Shown here: positions 23,340 through 33,048 of the stretch, piece by piece
Numbering within the stretch: position 1 is the stretch's first letter
Layout of the letters: every line of letters begins with the position of its first letter
NCBI GenBank assembly: GCA_963576725.1
Contig: OY755242.1
Coordinates: 3,241,593 to 3,305,592, forward strand
Direction of reading: 5' to 3'
DNA length: 64,000 nucleotides
DNA from: Azorinus chamasolen
Lineage: Eukaryota > Mollusca > Bivalvia > Cardiida > Solecurtidae
Notes under the pieces: generated by a model
Told to the model about the DNA's origin: nothing
The model's input: the letters and a program-made list of their open reading frames with translations, nothing else
Databases searched by the model: none
Program-made: the position numbers and the translations under genes

Positions 23340-24310
23340 GTCGAAATTAAAATGATGACTTAAAATTGGAAAAACTTTGTGTCGCGCGTATCTCTGAAAC
23401 CGCTAGTACTAGAGTCACCAAACTTCACAGGAATGTTCACCGGCATGAGATGGTAGTGCACCTATAATGAATTGTCTTCCCCTAATAATTCTTGAGTTAT
23501 TGCCCCTGATATGAACACATTTATACAAACTTTGTGTCGCGCATATCTCTGAAACCAGTAGGGCTAGAGTCACCAAACTCCACAGGATTGTTCACTAGCA
23601 TGAGTTGTTTTGCTCTTGGGGTTTTTGAATTGTCTCCCCTGTTAACTTTGGAGTTACTGCCCCTGATTACTTAAAATTAGACAAACTTTACTTAGTGTCG
23701 TGCATATCTCTGAAACCACTAGGGCTGGAGTCACCAGATTTCACAGGAATGTTGACCAGCATGAATTGTTGTGCACCTGGGATTTTTGAATTGTCTCCCC
23801 TTGATAACTTTGGAGTTATTGCCCCTGATATGATTACTGAAAATTAGAGAAAGTTTGTGTCATGCATATCTTTAAAACCATTAGAGCTAGAGTCACCAAA
23901 CTTCGCAGGAATGTTGACCAGCATGAGTTGTTTTGCACCTGGTTTTTTAATTGTCTCCCCCTGATAATTCTTGAGTTATTGCCCTTGATATTATAACTTA
24001 AAATTAGAGAAACTTGGTGCTGCACGTATCTCTGAAACCAGTTTGGTTAGAGTCACCAAACTTCACAGGAATGTTCACCAGCATGAGTTGTTGTGCATCT
24101 TTTAACTGTCCTCCCCTGATAACTTTGGAGTTACTGCCCCTTATGACTTAAAATAAGAGAAACATTACTTTGTGTCGTGTGTATCTCTGAAACCACTAGT
24201 ACTAGAGTCACCAAACTTCACAGGAATGTTGACCAGCATGTGTTGTCCTGATAATGTTGGAGTTATTGCCCCTGATGACTTAAAATTAGACCCTGATAAG
24301 TTTGGAGTTA
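23340..24310 (+). repeat. ~155-bp tandem array (GTGTCGCGCATATCTCTGAA)
   Basis: Six monomers, each with TGTGTCG(C/T)G(C/T)(A/G)TATCTCTGAAACC, GAGTCACCAAACTTCACAGG and TTGGAGTTATTGCCCCTGA. It is another Pearl-like core; element ends are not clear. The ORFs within it are repeat artefacts. Confidence 0.8.
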
Positions 24311-24501
24311 CAGACATTACACTTATGTATTGGAAAGAGGATGTAAGGGGGGACATCTGTTTTTGTGACAAAAACAAACCTCTAGTTCTAGTTTGTAGAT
24401 GTACTTATAATGTCAGCTGGCCTATTAGCCAAGTGAATAATATAGGGCAATGAATACAATCTTGTTTACATTTAAACCTATAAAATGTTTTCTTTTTTCA
24501 G

Positions 24502-24599
24502 GTAACAAGAAGATAATACAGCTTCTGGAAGAGAGGAGCCTACTTTTTTGGAACCAGTTTGCATTCCAACAACATGTGCCAAAACGTTCAATCAAATGA
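24502..24599 (+). CDS. Candidate terminal exon of unidentified gene (gene 1, exon c)
   Basis: A strong polypyrimidine tract and acceptor (GTTTTCTTTTTTCAG, to 24501) precede a 98-bp exon. It needs one incoming base, so it is phase 1, and encodes NKKIIQLLEERSLLFWNQFA and a further 11 residues (FQQHVPKRSIK) before TGA at 24597-24599. The entry phase matches the exit phase of the exon at 2555-2674, giving TRYE-S-NKKIIQ across the junction. The sequence looks like an amphipathic C-terminal helix with a basic end. The family is not recognised. The 22-kb intron between exons b and c is filled with transposons. Confidence 0.5.
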
Positions 24600-25060
24600 A
24601 AACTATTCGACATCAAACTGTTGTAGGCCTTCAGTCAATGTGTATCCAACAATGTCAAGTTTTAAATGAGATTTGGGGTATCATATATGTACTTTATTTG
24701 AGAAAAAGTATAACTCTGTAGAGACAGGTTATTGTTTAATTGTGACAGAATTGCAGCTAATTGTACCTGTGTTCAATACACCAAAGTGGCATATTATAAG
24801 AAACGTTCCTTTGATGAGACTCTGCTGTATTTTTGGCAACTTGATGTAGTGCGAAAGTAAGCAGAACTCTTCTGCATTGAGCTACCATCTACCATAAAAA
24901 TCCAAATACATGTACATCAGACTTGTTGGCCCTGGTAAACGTGAATACTTCAACCATTACAGTTTCTTTATGTCAAACCTAGCACTGTAAATTTATATTA
25001 AACTTTTCTTGACTCATTTATGTCTATCTGTGTCTATCTGTGTTTTTCCAGGCTAGTGAT
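24600..25060 (+). other. Possible 3' UTR of gene 1, no repeat seen
   Basis: Unique sequence directly after the terminal exon. No canonical AATAAA was found close by. Confidence 0.35.
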
Positions 25061-25400
25061 ATGTAACTATACCCCACGCAACGAAGTTGCTCAGGGTAAA
25101 TAGTTTTTGACCTATCCATCTGTCCATCTTTGTATCATAATACACCTATCACTTTCATTTCTTGACATATTTTTCTCAAATTTGCTTTAAGAATTACAAT
25201 GAATAAGAACATTTGAATTTCAGAGGAATCTCTCATGGGGAACCACATTGTTTTCTCTGACAATGTGGGGGCGTGGGGTATGTCAACTTGCCGACTAAAG
25301 TTCATTAATTTATTATACCTCCGCAAACAAAGTTTGAAATGAGGTATATAGGAGTCAGTGTGTTGGTCAGTTGGTTGGTCTGTCTGTCCGCTTTACAACC
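25061..25400. repeat. Fragments of tandem-repeat element ends
   Basis: 'CTATACCCCACGCAACGAAG..GTTGCTCAGGG' and 'TTATACCTCCGCAAACAAAG...GAGGTATA' resemble the hairpin-bearing starts of the TATACC and TTAGCTC elements, without arrays. Confidence 0.45.
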
Positions 25401-25510
25401 TGGCACAAATTCTGTTTAATTGCGATAAAGGCAGCTGAGTGGGTTTTTCCACCACTTTTCGTGACAGGTCTAGTTTTGATTGATCTATCTACAAAAGGCT
25501 AAGATGTGTA

Positions 25511-25731
25511 CAGTAGAACCTGTCTTAAGTGACCATTAATGGAGTGCAGAAATCTTCAAAAGTAGATAGTTGCTTAATGCAGGGCAAAATAATGCAGAAA
25601 GCTGCAGGAGCTTTCTGCATTACTTTGATCTGAATTAAGCTATCATTCATTTATTCATTTATTTTCATTCATTTCCCGCCATGTCTATACCTCTTTGTGA
25701 TGGTCACTTAATACAGGTTCCATGGTAATAA
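25511..25731. mobile_element. MITE with CAGTAGAACCTGTCTTAAGT termini
   Basis: The left end CAGTAGAACCTGTCTTAAGT is mirrored by CACTTAATACAGGTTCC on the right. The centre has AATGCAGAAAGCTGCAGGAG and its complement. The CAGT(A)AAACCT start is of the pogo/Tigger type; this is an inference. Confidence 0.65.
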
Positions 25732-25871
25732 TGTAGTGAATCATGACGACTCATCAGTCTTGTATGGCATGACTATAGTTTCATGTGAAATGCATAAGTC
25801 ACTGCTGCTCAAAGTACAGTGTGTTAGTCTATATCTGTTATAGAAACTACTTACGCCACGCTTACAATACA

Positions 25872-26120
25872 TTAACACTTTACTTCATGAATATTTATAC
25901 AAGGAATAATGACATAATATTATTTAGATTCATTTTTATAATGGCATATGAACACATGCGATTTAGTTTGGCAATATCAGAAAGTGTAGAATCGGACCTA
26001 TATTGTATTATAAGCGAACAGAGCAGACCCTGATCAGACTGCTTCTATAGAAGGCGTTTGATCTAGGTCTACTCTGTTTGCAAATGAGTAAAAAGGCTTA
26101 TGTATGGAGTAAATGGCTAA
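25872..26120. mobile_element. TTAA MITE
   Basis: TTAACACTTTACTTCATGAA to GTATGGAGTAAATGGCTAA, with the core AGACCCTGATCAGACTGCTT. Confidence 0.7.
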
Positions 26121-26225
26121 AACACGCCTTCATATAATTTCATATGCTATAAGAATCGGCAGTGTAAATATGTTTTAATGTACTATGTACCTTTATAATG
26201 ACATTTTTACTGTTCAGTAGCACTC

Positions 26226-26475
26226 TTAACCCTTCGCTTGCTGAATTTTAAAATACATTTCTCTTTCTTTACCCATGTCCTGTTGTATAATTATATATCT
26301 CTTCACTGTGTACAAATATTTCGCTGTGCAATCACTGCCGTGGAGTGCACTGGTTGCACACTCAACTTGTAAATAGTGCAGACCCTGATGAGACGGCTCC
26401 TGCAGGAGCTGTCTCATCTGGGTCTTCACTATTTACTGGTAGGTATATTGACGTGAATAGCAGGCGAAGGGTTAA
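26226..26475. mobile_element. TTAA MITE, 'CTTCGCTTGCTG' family, copy 2
   Basis: TTAACCCTTCGCTTGCTGAA to AGCAGGCGAAGGGTTAA, with the core GATGAGACGGCTCCTGCAGG. It is the best-preserved copy. Confidence 0.85.
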
Positions 26476-26769
26476 GCAACCATTTATAAACACATAATTA
26501 TGTTTTTACAAGTTGCTGTTGAATTCAAAATAGTAGTCCTGCAGAAATTTGTAGGCGGGCCTCCAATGCTGGCATCCTGCATTAAGCTGTCTATGTATGT
26601 GCATTCGTACATATTTGTGCATGCATACATGTATGTGTGCTTTGTGTTTTGGTAGTGGTTGCGTCTTGTGTGTTGTTCTACTTGTCTTTAAGTCTTTCAG
26701 TCTGCTATGCTTATAAAATTATATAGATCTAACTACACTTTTTATCATAATTAAAATCGCTTTGTTCGT

Positions 26770-26856
26770 AGTGCCGTTATAAAAATTCATCACTCGTTAT
26801 TAATATCCATTATGTCAATTATTTCTTGTATGAATATTCATGGAGTAAAGGGTTAA
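26770..26856. mobile_element. MITE right-end fragment
   Basis: Ends TGAATATTCATGGAGTAAAG followed by GGTTAA. No core is present. Confidence 0.6.
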
Positions 26857-27124
26857 TTGAACCAGCTGCAATTCCTTAACATTGCTTACTCAGAGTGTGC
26901 ATTGTAGGGTTGCAAGGTCTTCAATGTGCATTTGAAATAAAATGATCTTTGATGGAAGCTCCTGTGGTTTCTTTTGTGAAGTCCTGGTTGCATCATAAGT
27001 ACTACTGCATGTTTAAATTACCTATTCAACCTACATATGCGTGTACGATATAACTCAATTAAATACATAAGTCTACATTTGATAAAACCAAGTGATCACA
27101 TTGCGTTTTTTTTTTTGAGAAATG

Positions 27125-27416
27125 CTTATCCCATTCCCTCATGGGCTATTTATAGACCCAACCCCCTCGAATAAATCTACTGAATAGGATAATTTACTTG
27201 AAAAAAAACACATGAGGGAACAGATTAATATACTACTCCTAGAGGAGCCGTCTTATCAGGGTCTGCTCTGTTTGCTAATGGAATTTGCTAGATCTGTTTC
27301 TTTGCTTTCTAAAATGTCTACAATGTTTCACTTTCCACATTTTTGTATAACTGTTATGTCCATAAATATTCAGTACGTATTTAAATGTTGAGTAAACAAA
27401 GAACAGGGAAAGGGTT
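27125..27416. mobile_element. Composite MITE
   Basis: The left part (TATCCCATTCCCTCATGGGC) belongs to the 'GAGCATTTG' family. The right part (GGAGCCGTCTTATCAGGGTC to CAGGGAAAGGGTTAA) belongs to the 'GGGAAAGGG' subfamily. Confidence 0.6.
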
Positions 27417-27444
27417 AAACACATAATTTTTATTTTTGTTAATC

Positions 27445-27680
27445 TTAACCCTTCTCTTGCTGAGTTTTAAAATACATTTCTCCTTTTTTACCCATGCCCT
27501 GTTGTATAATTACATATATCTCCACTGTGTACACATATTTTGCTGTCCAATCGCTGCTGTGGAGTGCACTGATTGCACAATCAACTTGTAAACAGTGCAG
27601 ACCCTGATGAAAGCTGTTTCATCTGGGTTTTCACGTTGGACAGGTAGGTATATTGACGTGAATAGCAAGCGAAGGGATAA
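27445..27680. mobile_element. TTAA MITE, 'CTTCGCTTGCTG' family, copy 3
   Basis: TTAACCCTTCTCTTGCTGAG to GCAAGCGAAGGGATAA. The core has lost about half of one arm. Confidence 0.8.
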
Positions 27681-28275
27681 AACTTACTTTACCTGTCAGT
27701 GAATTTACACTATTCATAAACTTTAATTTTAAAATAGTATGAGGTTAGGACCAAGACCATTAGCAAATAGTGTAGATTCAGATTAGAGGGACCATGAGGG
27801 TCCCGCCCATGAGTTTAGTCCAAACAACTGTTAGGTAGAACCGAACATCTTTAGATGAATTTCATATGTAGCTAGGCAAAGTGGGTTCAGATGAAATGGG
27901 ACGTTCTTGTTAAGTAACATAGTACTATGTATAAATGTATGTACTTTAGAAAAAAAGAAAATTCCACCAAAATACAGAAAAAATAGAAAATTATTTATTT
28001 ATGTATTTATTTTACTTTAACATAAATAGAATCACAGATAGGGAAGTGACCTCGAGTTTAAATTTGCAACATCCTGTAACCCTTTGCCTGTTACGAAAGC
28101 TTGCACATGCTTCTTTATTAAAACTTCACAAATTCGCTTATATTTCTTGTAGACATGTTGACTGAGTATCAAACATCTTGGATTCAGATCAGGCTCTGAG
28201 TTACTCGGCGTCTCATCTGGATCCAGTTTGTTTGCATACATGACACGACGCTCACGACAAGCAGGTTAAGGGTTA
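27681..28275. other. Mostly unassigned, with one degenerate MITE
   Basis: About 28075-28275 runs from AACCCTTTGCCTGTTACG to AGCAGGTTAAGGGTTAA with a degraded core (GATCAGGCTCTGAG...GGCGTCTCATC). The rest is AT-rich unique sequence. Confidence 0.45.
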
Positions 28276-29134
28276 AAAGTGTCATTGATGTCTGGCGAGA
28301 AACACCACACCTATTTGTAACACAAGTGAAAAAAATCAAACAAGATCGGTTACACGTTTACAGATGTGTATGTGATGCTGGACGTGAATTAAACACACAC
28401 ACTCATGTATTATTATTATGTCCACGGAATTGAATTGAGGAATACATAGGCAACACCAAAAGTCAGTATAGAGAATATTTGTCCAGTTCATTCTTTCTTT
28501 CTCTTTTTTTGTAAAAAATGTCTCCTCTTGCTTTTGTCGTAATTAAGTCAAATACGTGTTACATCTAATTTCACATTAGGAAATTCATAAGGATGGGTGA
28601 ATTAAAACTGAACAGTGCACATATAAAATTATCAAATATTAAATGTCCAAGGTTATTACTATTATTTAGAACACGTAACATCTATTCCATTTATGTGTAT
28701 TTTATTCCAAAGACACATGCATAATTCTGTTCACTTTTATGATATAGAACCACTGAAATGAAGTTATAAAATCTGGAGAAAAAACTGCATGACTGTCTTA
28801 TGTGACTACCTGTCTTATGTGACCCTCTTGGTTTTCTCCCACTGAAGGTCACATGAGACAGGTATTTAAGACTGTATTTATTAGCTGGGCTTTTGTAATG
28901 GTACATGAACATAGGATTTGTTTACCTTGATAGATACTGTAGAATCACATCTATATAAATCCATAAGCAAACAGAGTAGACCCTGATCAGATGACTCTTA
29001 CAGGAGCCATCTGATCTGGGTCTTCTCTTGTTTGCAAATGTGTAAAAAAGTGTTTATATGAGGGAAAAGAATAATTTTTCAAAACCACTAAGTACAAAAA
29101 AAATGCTTAGTGGAAGGTACATACAGTTATTACC
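28276..29134. other. Unique sequence with a partial inverted repeat and MITE remnants
   Basis: 28795-28870 contains 'CTACCTGTCTTATGTGACC' and the inverse 'GGTCACATGAGACAGGTA'. 28970-29070 carries another GATCAGATGACTCTTACAGG core. Confidence 0.45.
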
Positions 29135-29570
29135 ATAACCCTTTAATACATAGATATGCCTTTACCTGATAAAGGCACCTTTTATGACTTTGTAAACAGA
29201 GTAAACCAAGATGAGCATCTGATCATGGTCTGCTCAGCAGTAGAATGATATAGGTCTGATTTTTAGCTTGTCTGTTTTGAAGAAATCAAGAGCTATTGTC
29301 ATAACTTCGGCGTCCGCATCATTGTAGTCGTCGTCATTCGAAATCTTAACATTGACCATAACTTCTTCAATTTTTCATGTACAACCTTCATATTTGGTAT
29401 GCATGTTCATCTTGACAATGACGACAGTCGAGCGTTGGGACCCGCTTGCGGGGCTCTTGTTACACTTGCTGCCATGGCCAAACTGGTGTTCATTTGCCAT
29501 TATAAAAAAATCAGCAATTGCTATTCATGTCATTATTATTTACATGAAGTTTCATGGAGTAAAGAGTTAA
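29135..29570. mobile_element. TTAA MITE split by a TTAGCTTGTCTG element
   Basis: Runs from AACCCTTTAATACATAGA to TCATGGAGTAAAGAGTTAA. The element at 29264-29463 (TTAGCTTGTCTGTTTTGAAG to CTTGCGGGGCTCTTGTT) interrupts it. Confidence 0.7.
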
Positions 29571-29767
29571 TCCTTAATAGCATAATTAACAAACTGCCTT
29601 TTGCAGAAAGTGCTGTCTAAATTAACTGTTAGTATATTATGTACTTTCAAATATGTATCAGAGTGTCAAAGTATGGATATTGATGTGATGCAGAGTTACC
29701 TTGTATCTCATCTTAGTCCAAATAGTTTGCAATTGACATCACGGTTTCACCCATAACACTTAAAAGG

Positions 29768-30017
29768 CTAACCCTTTCCTTCATATAAACGTGTTTTCAC
29801 GCATCTGCAAACAGAGTAGACCCAGATCAGACGGCTCCTATAGGAGCTGTCTGATCTGGGTCTACTCTGTTTGCTAATGGATTTGAAAGATCTATTTCTT
29901 ACTTTCTAAAAAATACCTACTATTTCCGATATTCCATATTTCAATGTAACTATTTTTTCCATGAATATTCAGTAGGTATTGAAAATTGAAATAAACATAG
30001 AACAGGGAAAGGGTTAA
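29768..30017. mobile_element. TTAA MITE, 'GGGAAAGGGTTAA' subfamily, near-perfect core
   Basis: CTAACCCTTTCCTTCATATA to CAGGGAAAGGGTTAA. The central palindrome GACGGCTCCTATAGGAGCTG and its flanks pair over about 40 bp. It lies 64 bp upstream of the AKT exon. Confidence 0.85.
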
Positions 30018-30081
30018 ATTCCAGGTTGACCATACAGATATGTCTTCTCAGAGTGAATCACATGGTCATTTCTTGTTTCAG

Positions 30082-30213
30082 AGCTTAGATGATTTCCAGT
30101 TCTTGAAAATGCTGGGAAACGGAACATTTGGAAAGGTGATCCTGTGTAAAGAGAAAGCCACAAATGTGTTGTATGCAATCAAAGTTTTGAAGAAAGCTGT
30201 GATAATACAGAAG
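30082..30213 (+). CDS. AKT: AKT / protein kinase B, kinase N-lobe exon
   Basis: A 132-bp exon, phase 0 at both ends, between acceptor TTCTTGTTTCAG (to 30081) and donor AAG|GTCAGT. It encodes 44 residues beginning [20 protein letters not shown], with the glycine-rich loop GNGTFGKV and the ATP-anchoring lysine in YAIKVLKK, closely matching the start of the AKT catalytic domain. AKT is the PI3K/PIP3-activated serine/threonine kinase of growth and survival signalling. The second loop residue is N where AKT usually has K (GKGTFGKV). An in-frame ATG at 30040 could extend the ORF upstream, but the good acceptor and the family pattern favour the splice. The PH-domain exons expected upstream were not recognised. 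Confidence 0.85.
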
Positions 30214-30273
30214 GTCAGTAGTCTTGAACCAAGAACCTTTACTAGTTCTTATCACTGATATGTGGATGGTAGT

Positions 30274-30517
30274 TTAACCCTTTACTCCTTAAAGCCTTCT
30301 ACGCTGTTGCAAACAGTGTAGACCCAGATCAGACGGCTCCTATAGGAGCCGTCTGATCAGGGTCTGTCCATTTGCTTATGACATGATATAGATGTGATAC
30401 TCTGATTTCTGCTTTGGCAAACATTTCATGTGTTAATATACCATTTTAAGAAAATAATTGAATTAATATTCATGATATCATCATTTCTTAAGTGAATATT
30501 CATGGATTAAGGGTTAA
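30274..30517. mobile_element. TTAA MITE in AKT intron, near-perfect core
   Basis: TTAACCCTTTACTCCTTAAA to CATGGATTAAGGGTTAA. The palindrome AGACGGCTCCTATAGGAGCC with flanking GATCAG/CTGATC is intact. Confidence 0.85.
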
Positions 30518-30689
30518 TGAATCCTAATTAGTCCGCATGAAAAACATTATTAGTTCCACACTGCATGTGTACTCTGCTTATAGTGATAAGCGAATAAGTA
30601 GGTTTTCTTGTATACACATACAAATGTAATGTATTTTTAATGTCTTTGAATATTCAGTAGGTATTAAAATTTGGATTAAATACAGAACA

Positions 30690-30890
30690 GGAAAAAGAGT
30701 TAACTTTGGCCATAATCTTTTAACTGTTAGAGATAGAGACTTCATACTTGGCATGTATACCTATATCACAAAGGTGCAACATTTTAGTAGTGCAGGGTCA
30801 AAGTTCAAGGTCAGAGGTAAAAATTATAGGTCAGAGTGCTTGTTAGGGACATCGTGTTTCACAAACACATCTTTTTCTGGCTGTTGAAAA
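30690..30890. repeat. Single diverged monomer of the GCCCCCCAG-type array
   Basis: 'TTAGAGATAGAGACTTCATA', 'CTTGGCATGTATACCTATAT' and 'GGTCAAAGTTCAAGGTCAGA' match the monomers at 52740-52860. Confidence 0.65.
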
Positions 30891-30962
30891 GCTGGATGTC
30901 ATAGTAATGCTATAAACTGTCAAACTCAGATCTCTACATGACCAAGTATTTTGTGTTTGCAG

Positions 30963-31028
30963 GATGAGGTTGCTCATACGTTGACAGAAAATAGAGTACT
31001 GCAGACAACCAACCATCCATTTTTAACA
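30963..31028 (+). CDS. AKT: AKT / protein kinase B, DEVAHTLTENRVLQ exon
   Basis: A 66-bp exon encoding DEVAHTLTENRVLQTTNHPF plus LT, between TTTGCAG and CA|GTAAGT, phase 0 at both ends. This alpha-C-helix segment is highly specific to AKT kinases and follows the previous exon without a gap (IIQK-DEVAH). The Glu that pairs with the ATP-anchoring lysine is in TLTENRVL. A small exon covering just this segment is, as I recall, also found in vertebrate AKT genes. The next exon (the TLKYSFQ... segment) was not found before the window ends. Confidence 0.9.
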
Positions 31029-31044
31029 GTAAGTATATTTGATG

Positions 31045-31517
31045 TCAACCCTTTACTCCATAAATATGTCTTTCCATGCCGTTGCAAACAGAGGAAACCC
31101 AGATCAGACAGCTCCTGTACTAGCCATCTGATCAGTGTCTGCTTTGTTTGATTTATATTAACCCTTTCCTCCATAAATACGCCTTTCTACACCTCTGTAA
31201 TAACCACTTCTTGAAACTGTTGTGATAAATAGAGCATTTGCTTCTATAGGAGCAAATGCTCTATTTATCACAATGGTTTCAAACTACAAAATTCTAAAAT
31301 TTTACTTTTCTCTAGTAAATGCTCCTTTTGGGTAGATTCATTCAAAGAGGTTGGGTCTAAAAATAGCTTTGGAGGAAAGGGTTAAGTAATATAGACATAA
31401 TTCTACATTTTCTGCTGTTGCCAAACATTCCTATGTCCATGTGCTATTTTACCAATTAATCTAATTAATATTCATGATGTCATTATTTCTTGCATGAATA
31501 TTCAAGGAGTAAAAGGT
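31045..31517. mobile_element. TTAA MITE in AKT intron, split by a second MITE
   Basis: Starts CAACCCTTTACTCCATAAAT and resumes after 31385 as 'taatatagacataattctac', ending TGAATATTCAAGGAGTAAAA. Confidence 0.7.
31158..31385. mobile_element. Nested MITE with 32-bp perfect-class hairpin
   Basis: TTAACCCTTTCCTCCATAAA to TTGGAGGAAAGGGTTAA. The centre holds arms 31211-31242 and 31251-31282 (two mismatches in 32) around an 8-nt loop. It is the same family as the nested MITE at 19828-19996. Confidence 0.85.
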
Positions 31518-31529
31518 GTAAAGAGTTAG

Positions 31530-33041
31530 TGCATTAAAGTGATAGTCTTTACAATAAACGCATTTTGAATAAAATCATAATAGATGGTGTTGGTTATGTT
31601 CAATTATTCTTATGAAAAAAGTCAGGTCTTCAATATCAAACACATGAACATTTTGTCTTCTCTAGCGTTTCTTTGATCGGTTTTCTTTTCAGGTTAAAAA
31701 TTGGATTTATGTAATTTTTAGACATTTTTATAATGCGTTGCAATTAGAGATTATCACTTTAAAACAACATTGTTTTGTCATTCTTTCCATTGCTCAGGAG
31801 TTAATTTGATATCATCCAGATGCCTTTATTAATGATCTATGTCAAACTGCCAATCTCCTTCAGAAGCTGGTGTTGTGCCTCTTAGTTTTAATGTAGTTCT
31901 GTTAACTGTTTTATAAAATACCGAATTACTGTTACCATGTGGTTCATACAGATCCTTTTAACCCATTCCCTCATATTGACGACTTTTGACGACTGTAAAA
32001 GTCACTTTGTAAATCCATTGTGATAAATAGAGCATATTGTACTGCGCCATATTACACATGAAATGCCCCACGCAGGGTCAATAGTCTCTAGATGTCAGTT
32101 ATCATAGTTGCCCTTTGTCAAATACTCGACAGGGGACAATGGTTATAACAAGGCCATGAAACCCGCATCCTTTATATTATGTAGTGATGCATTCCTTTAT
32201 GTAGCTGTAGTAGCGTATCAAAATAATCAATCATTGTGGTCATGATAAACTTTTTCCCTGATGAAAAAATATGTGTGAGTAAATCATTCCACATGCCTGT
32301 TTATGTCAATGCAAACATAGTAGACCCAGATCAAACTTATTGAAACAAATTTACAAAAGGAGTACATCCAGATCAGACAGCTTCTGCTGTAGCTCCCTGA
32401 TCAGGTTCTTGTCGATTTGCTTATGAAATAATATACCTGTAGGTTTGGTTGGACAATTACTGCCATAGCCTGTGCTCATAAACTCTGCATTATTTCTTAC
32501 ACGAATATTCATGTAGAAGGCTTTTTTCACAATGTTAACTTTTCAAATAGATCATTGGCTCTGACAGATCAATTAGGATTAGATCAACAAAATTTCATAA
32601 GCAAACAGAGCAGAACCTGATCAGACAGCTCTTAAGGAACTGTACGATCTGGATCAACTCTATTTGTAAACGCCCGTGACGCCATTAATATAAGAAGAGA
32701 AGGACTGGGAGATTGATTTTAAAGCAAATTAGGTGTCTGCTGCCAACAGTGTTAAATCGTGTTTATTAGTCATTTTTTTCTCTTAAGAATATTTATTAAA
32801 GATTTCATGACCTCATGAATATTCATTACAGGGATTACAGAGACGCTAGACAACCCTGGTCGAATCTAAAGAGATAAGTCTATGGACTAAGCAATCAGAG
32901 CAGAACCTGATCCAACAGTTCGTGCATGATTTGGGTTTACGCTGTTAACAAAACTTTGTATAGAATAATTTTCCATAAAGAAAAAGCCCATTAACATACA
33001 GTGCTAGACCTATTACGTCACATTTATAACAGAGTGTAGCA
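31530..33041. other. Intron or intergenic sequence with MITE fragments
   Basis: Fragments of MITE cores occur near 31968-32060, 32330-32420, 32600-32660 and 32880-32940. 31560-31960 appears unique. An acceptor-like TTTTCTTTTCAG at 31692 opens no usable frame. Confidence 0.45.
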
Positions 33042-33048
33042 TATAATT

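Noticed and set aside
26226..26429. MKTQMRQLLQEPSHQGLHYL-type ORFs (also near 145 and 62900)
   Set aside because: Translation of the CTTCGCTTGCTG MITE in each copy; no selection on the frame is apparent.
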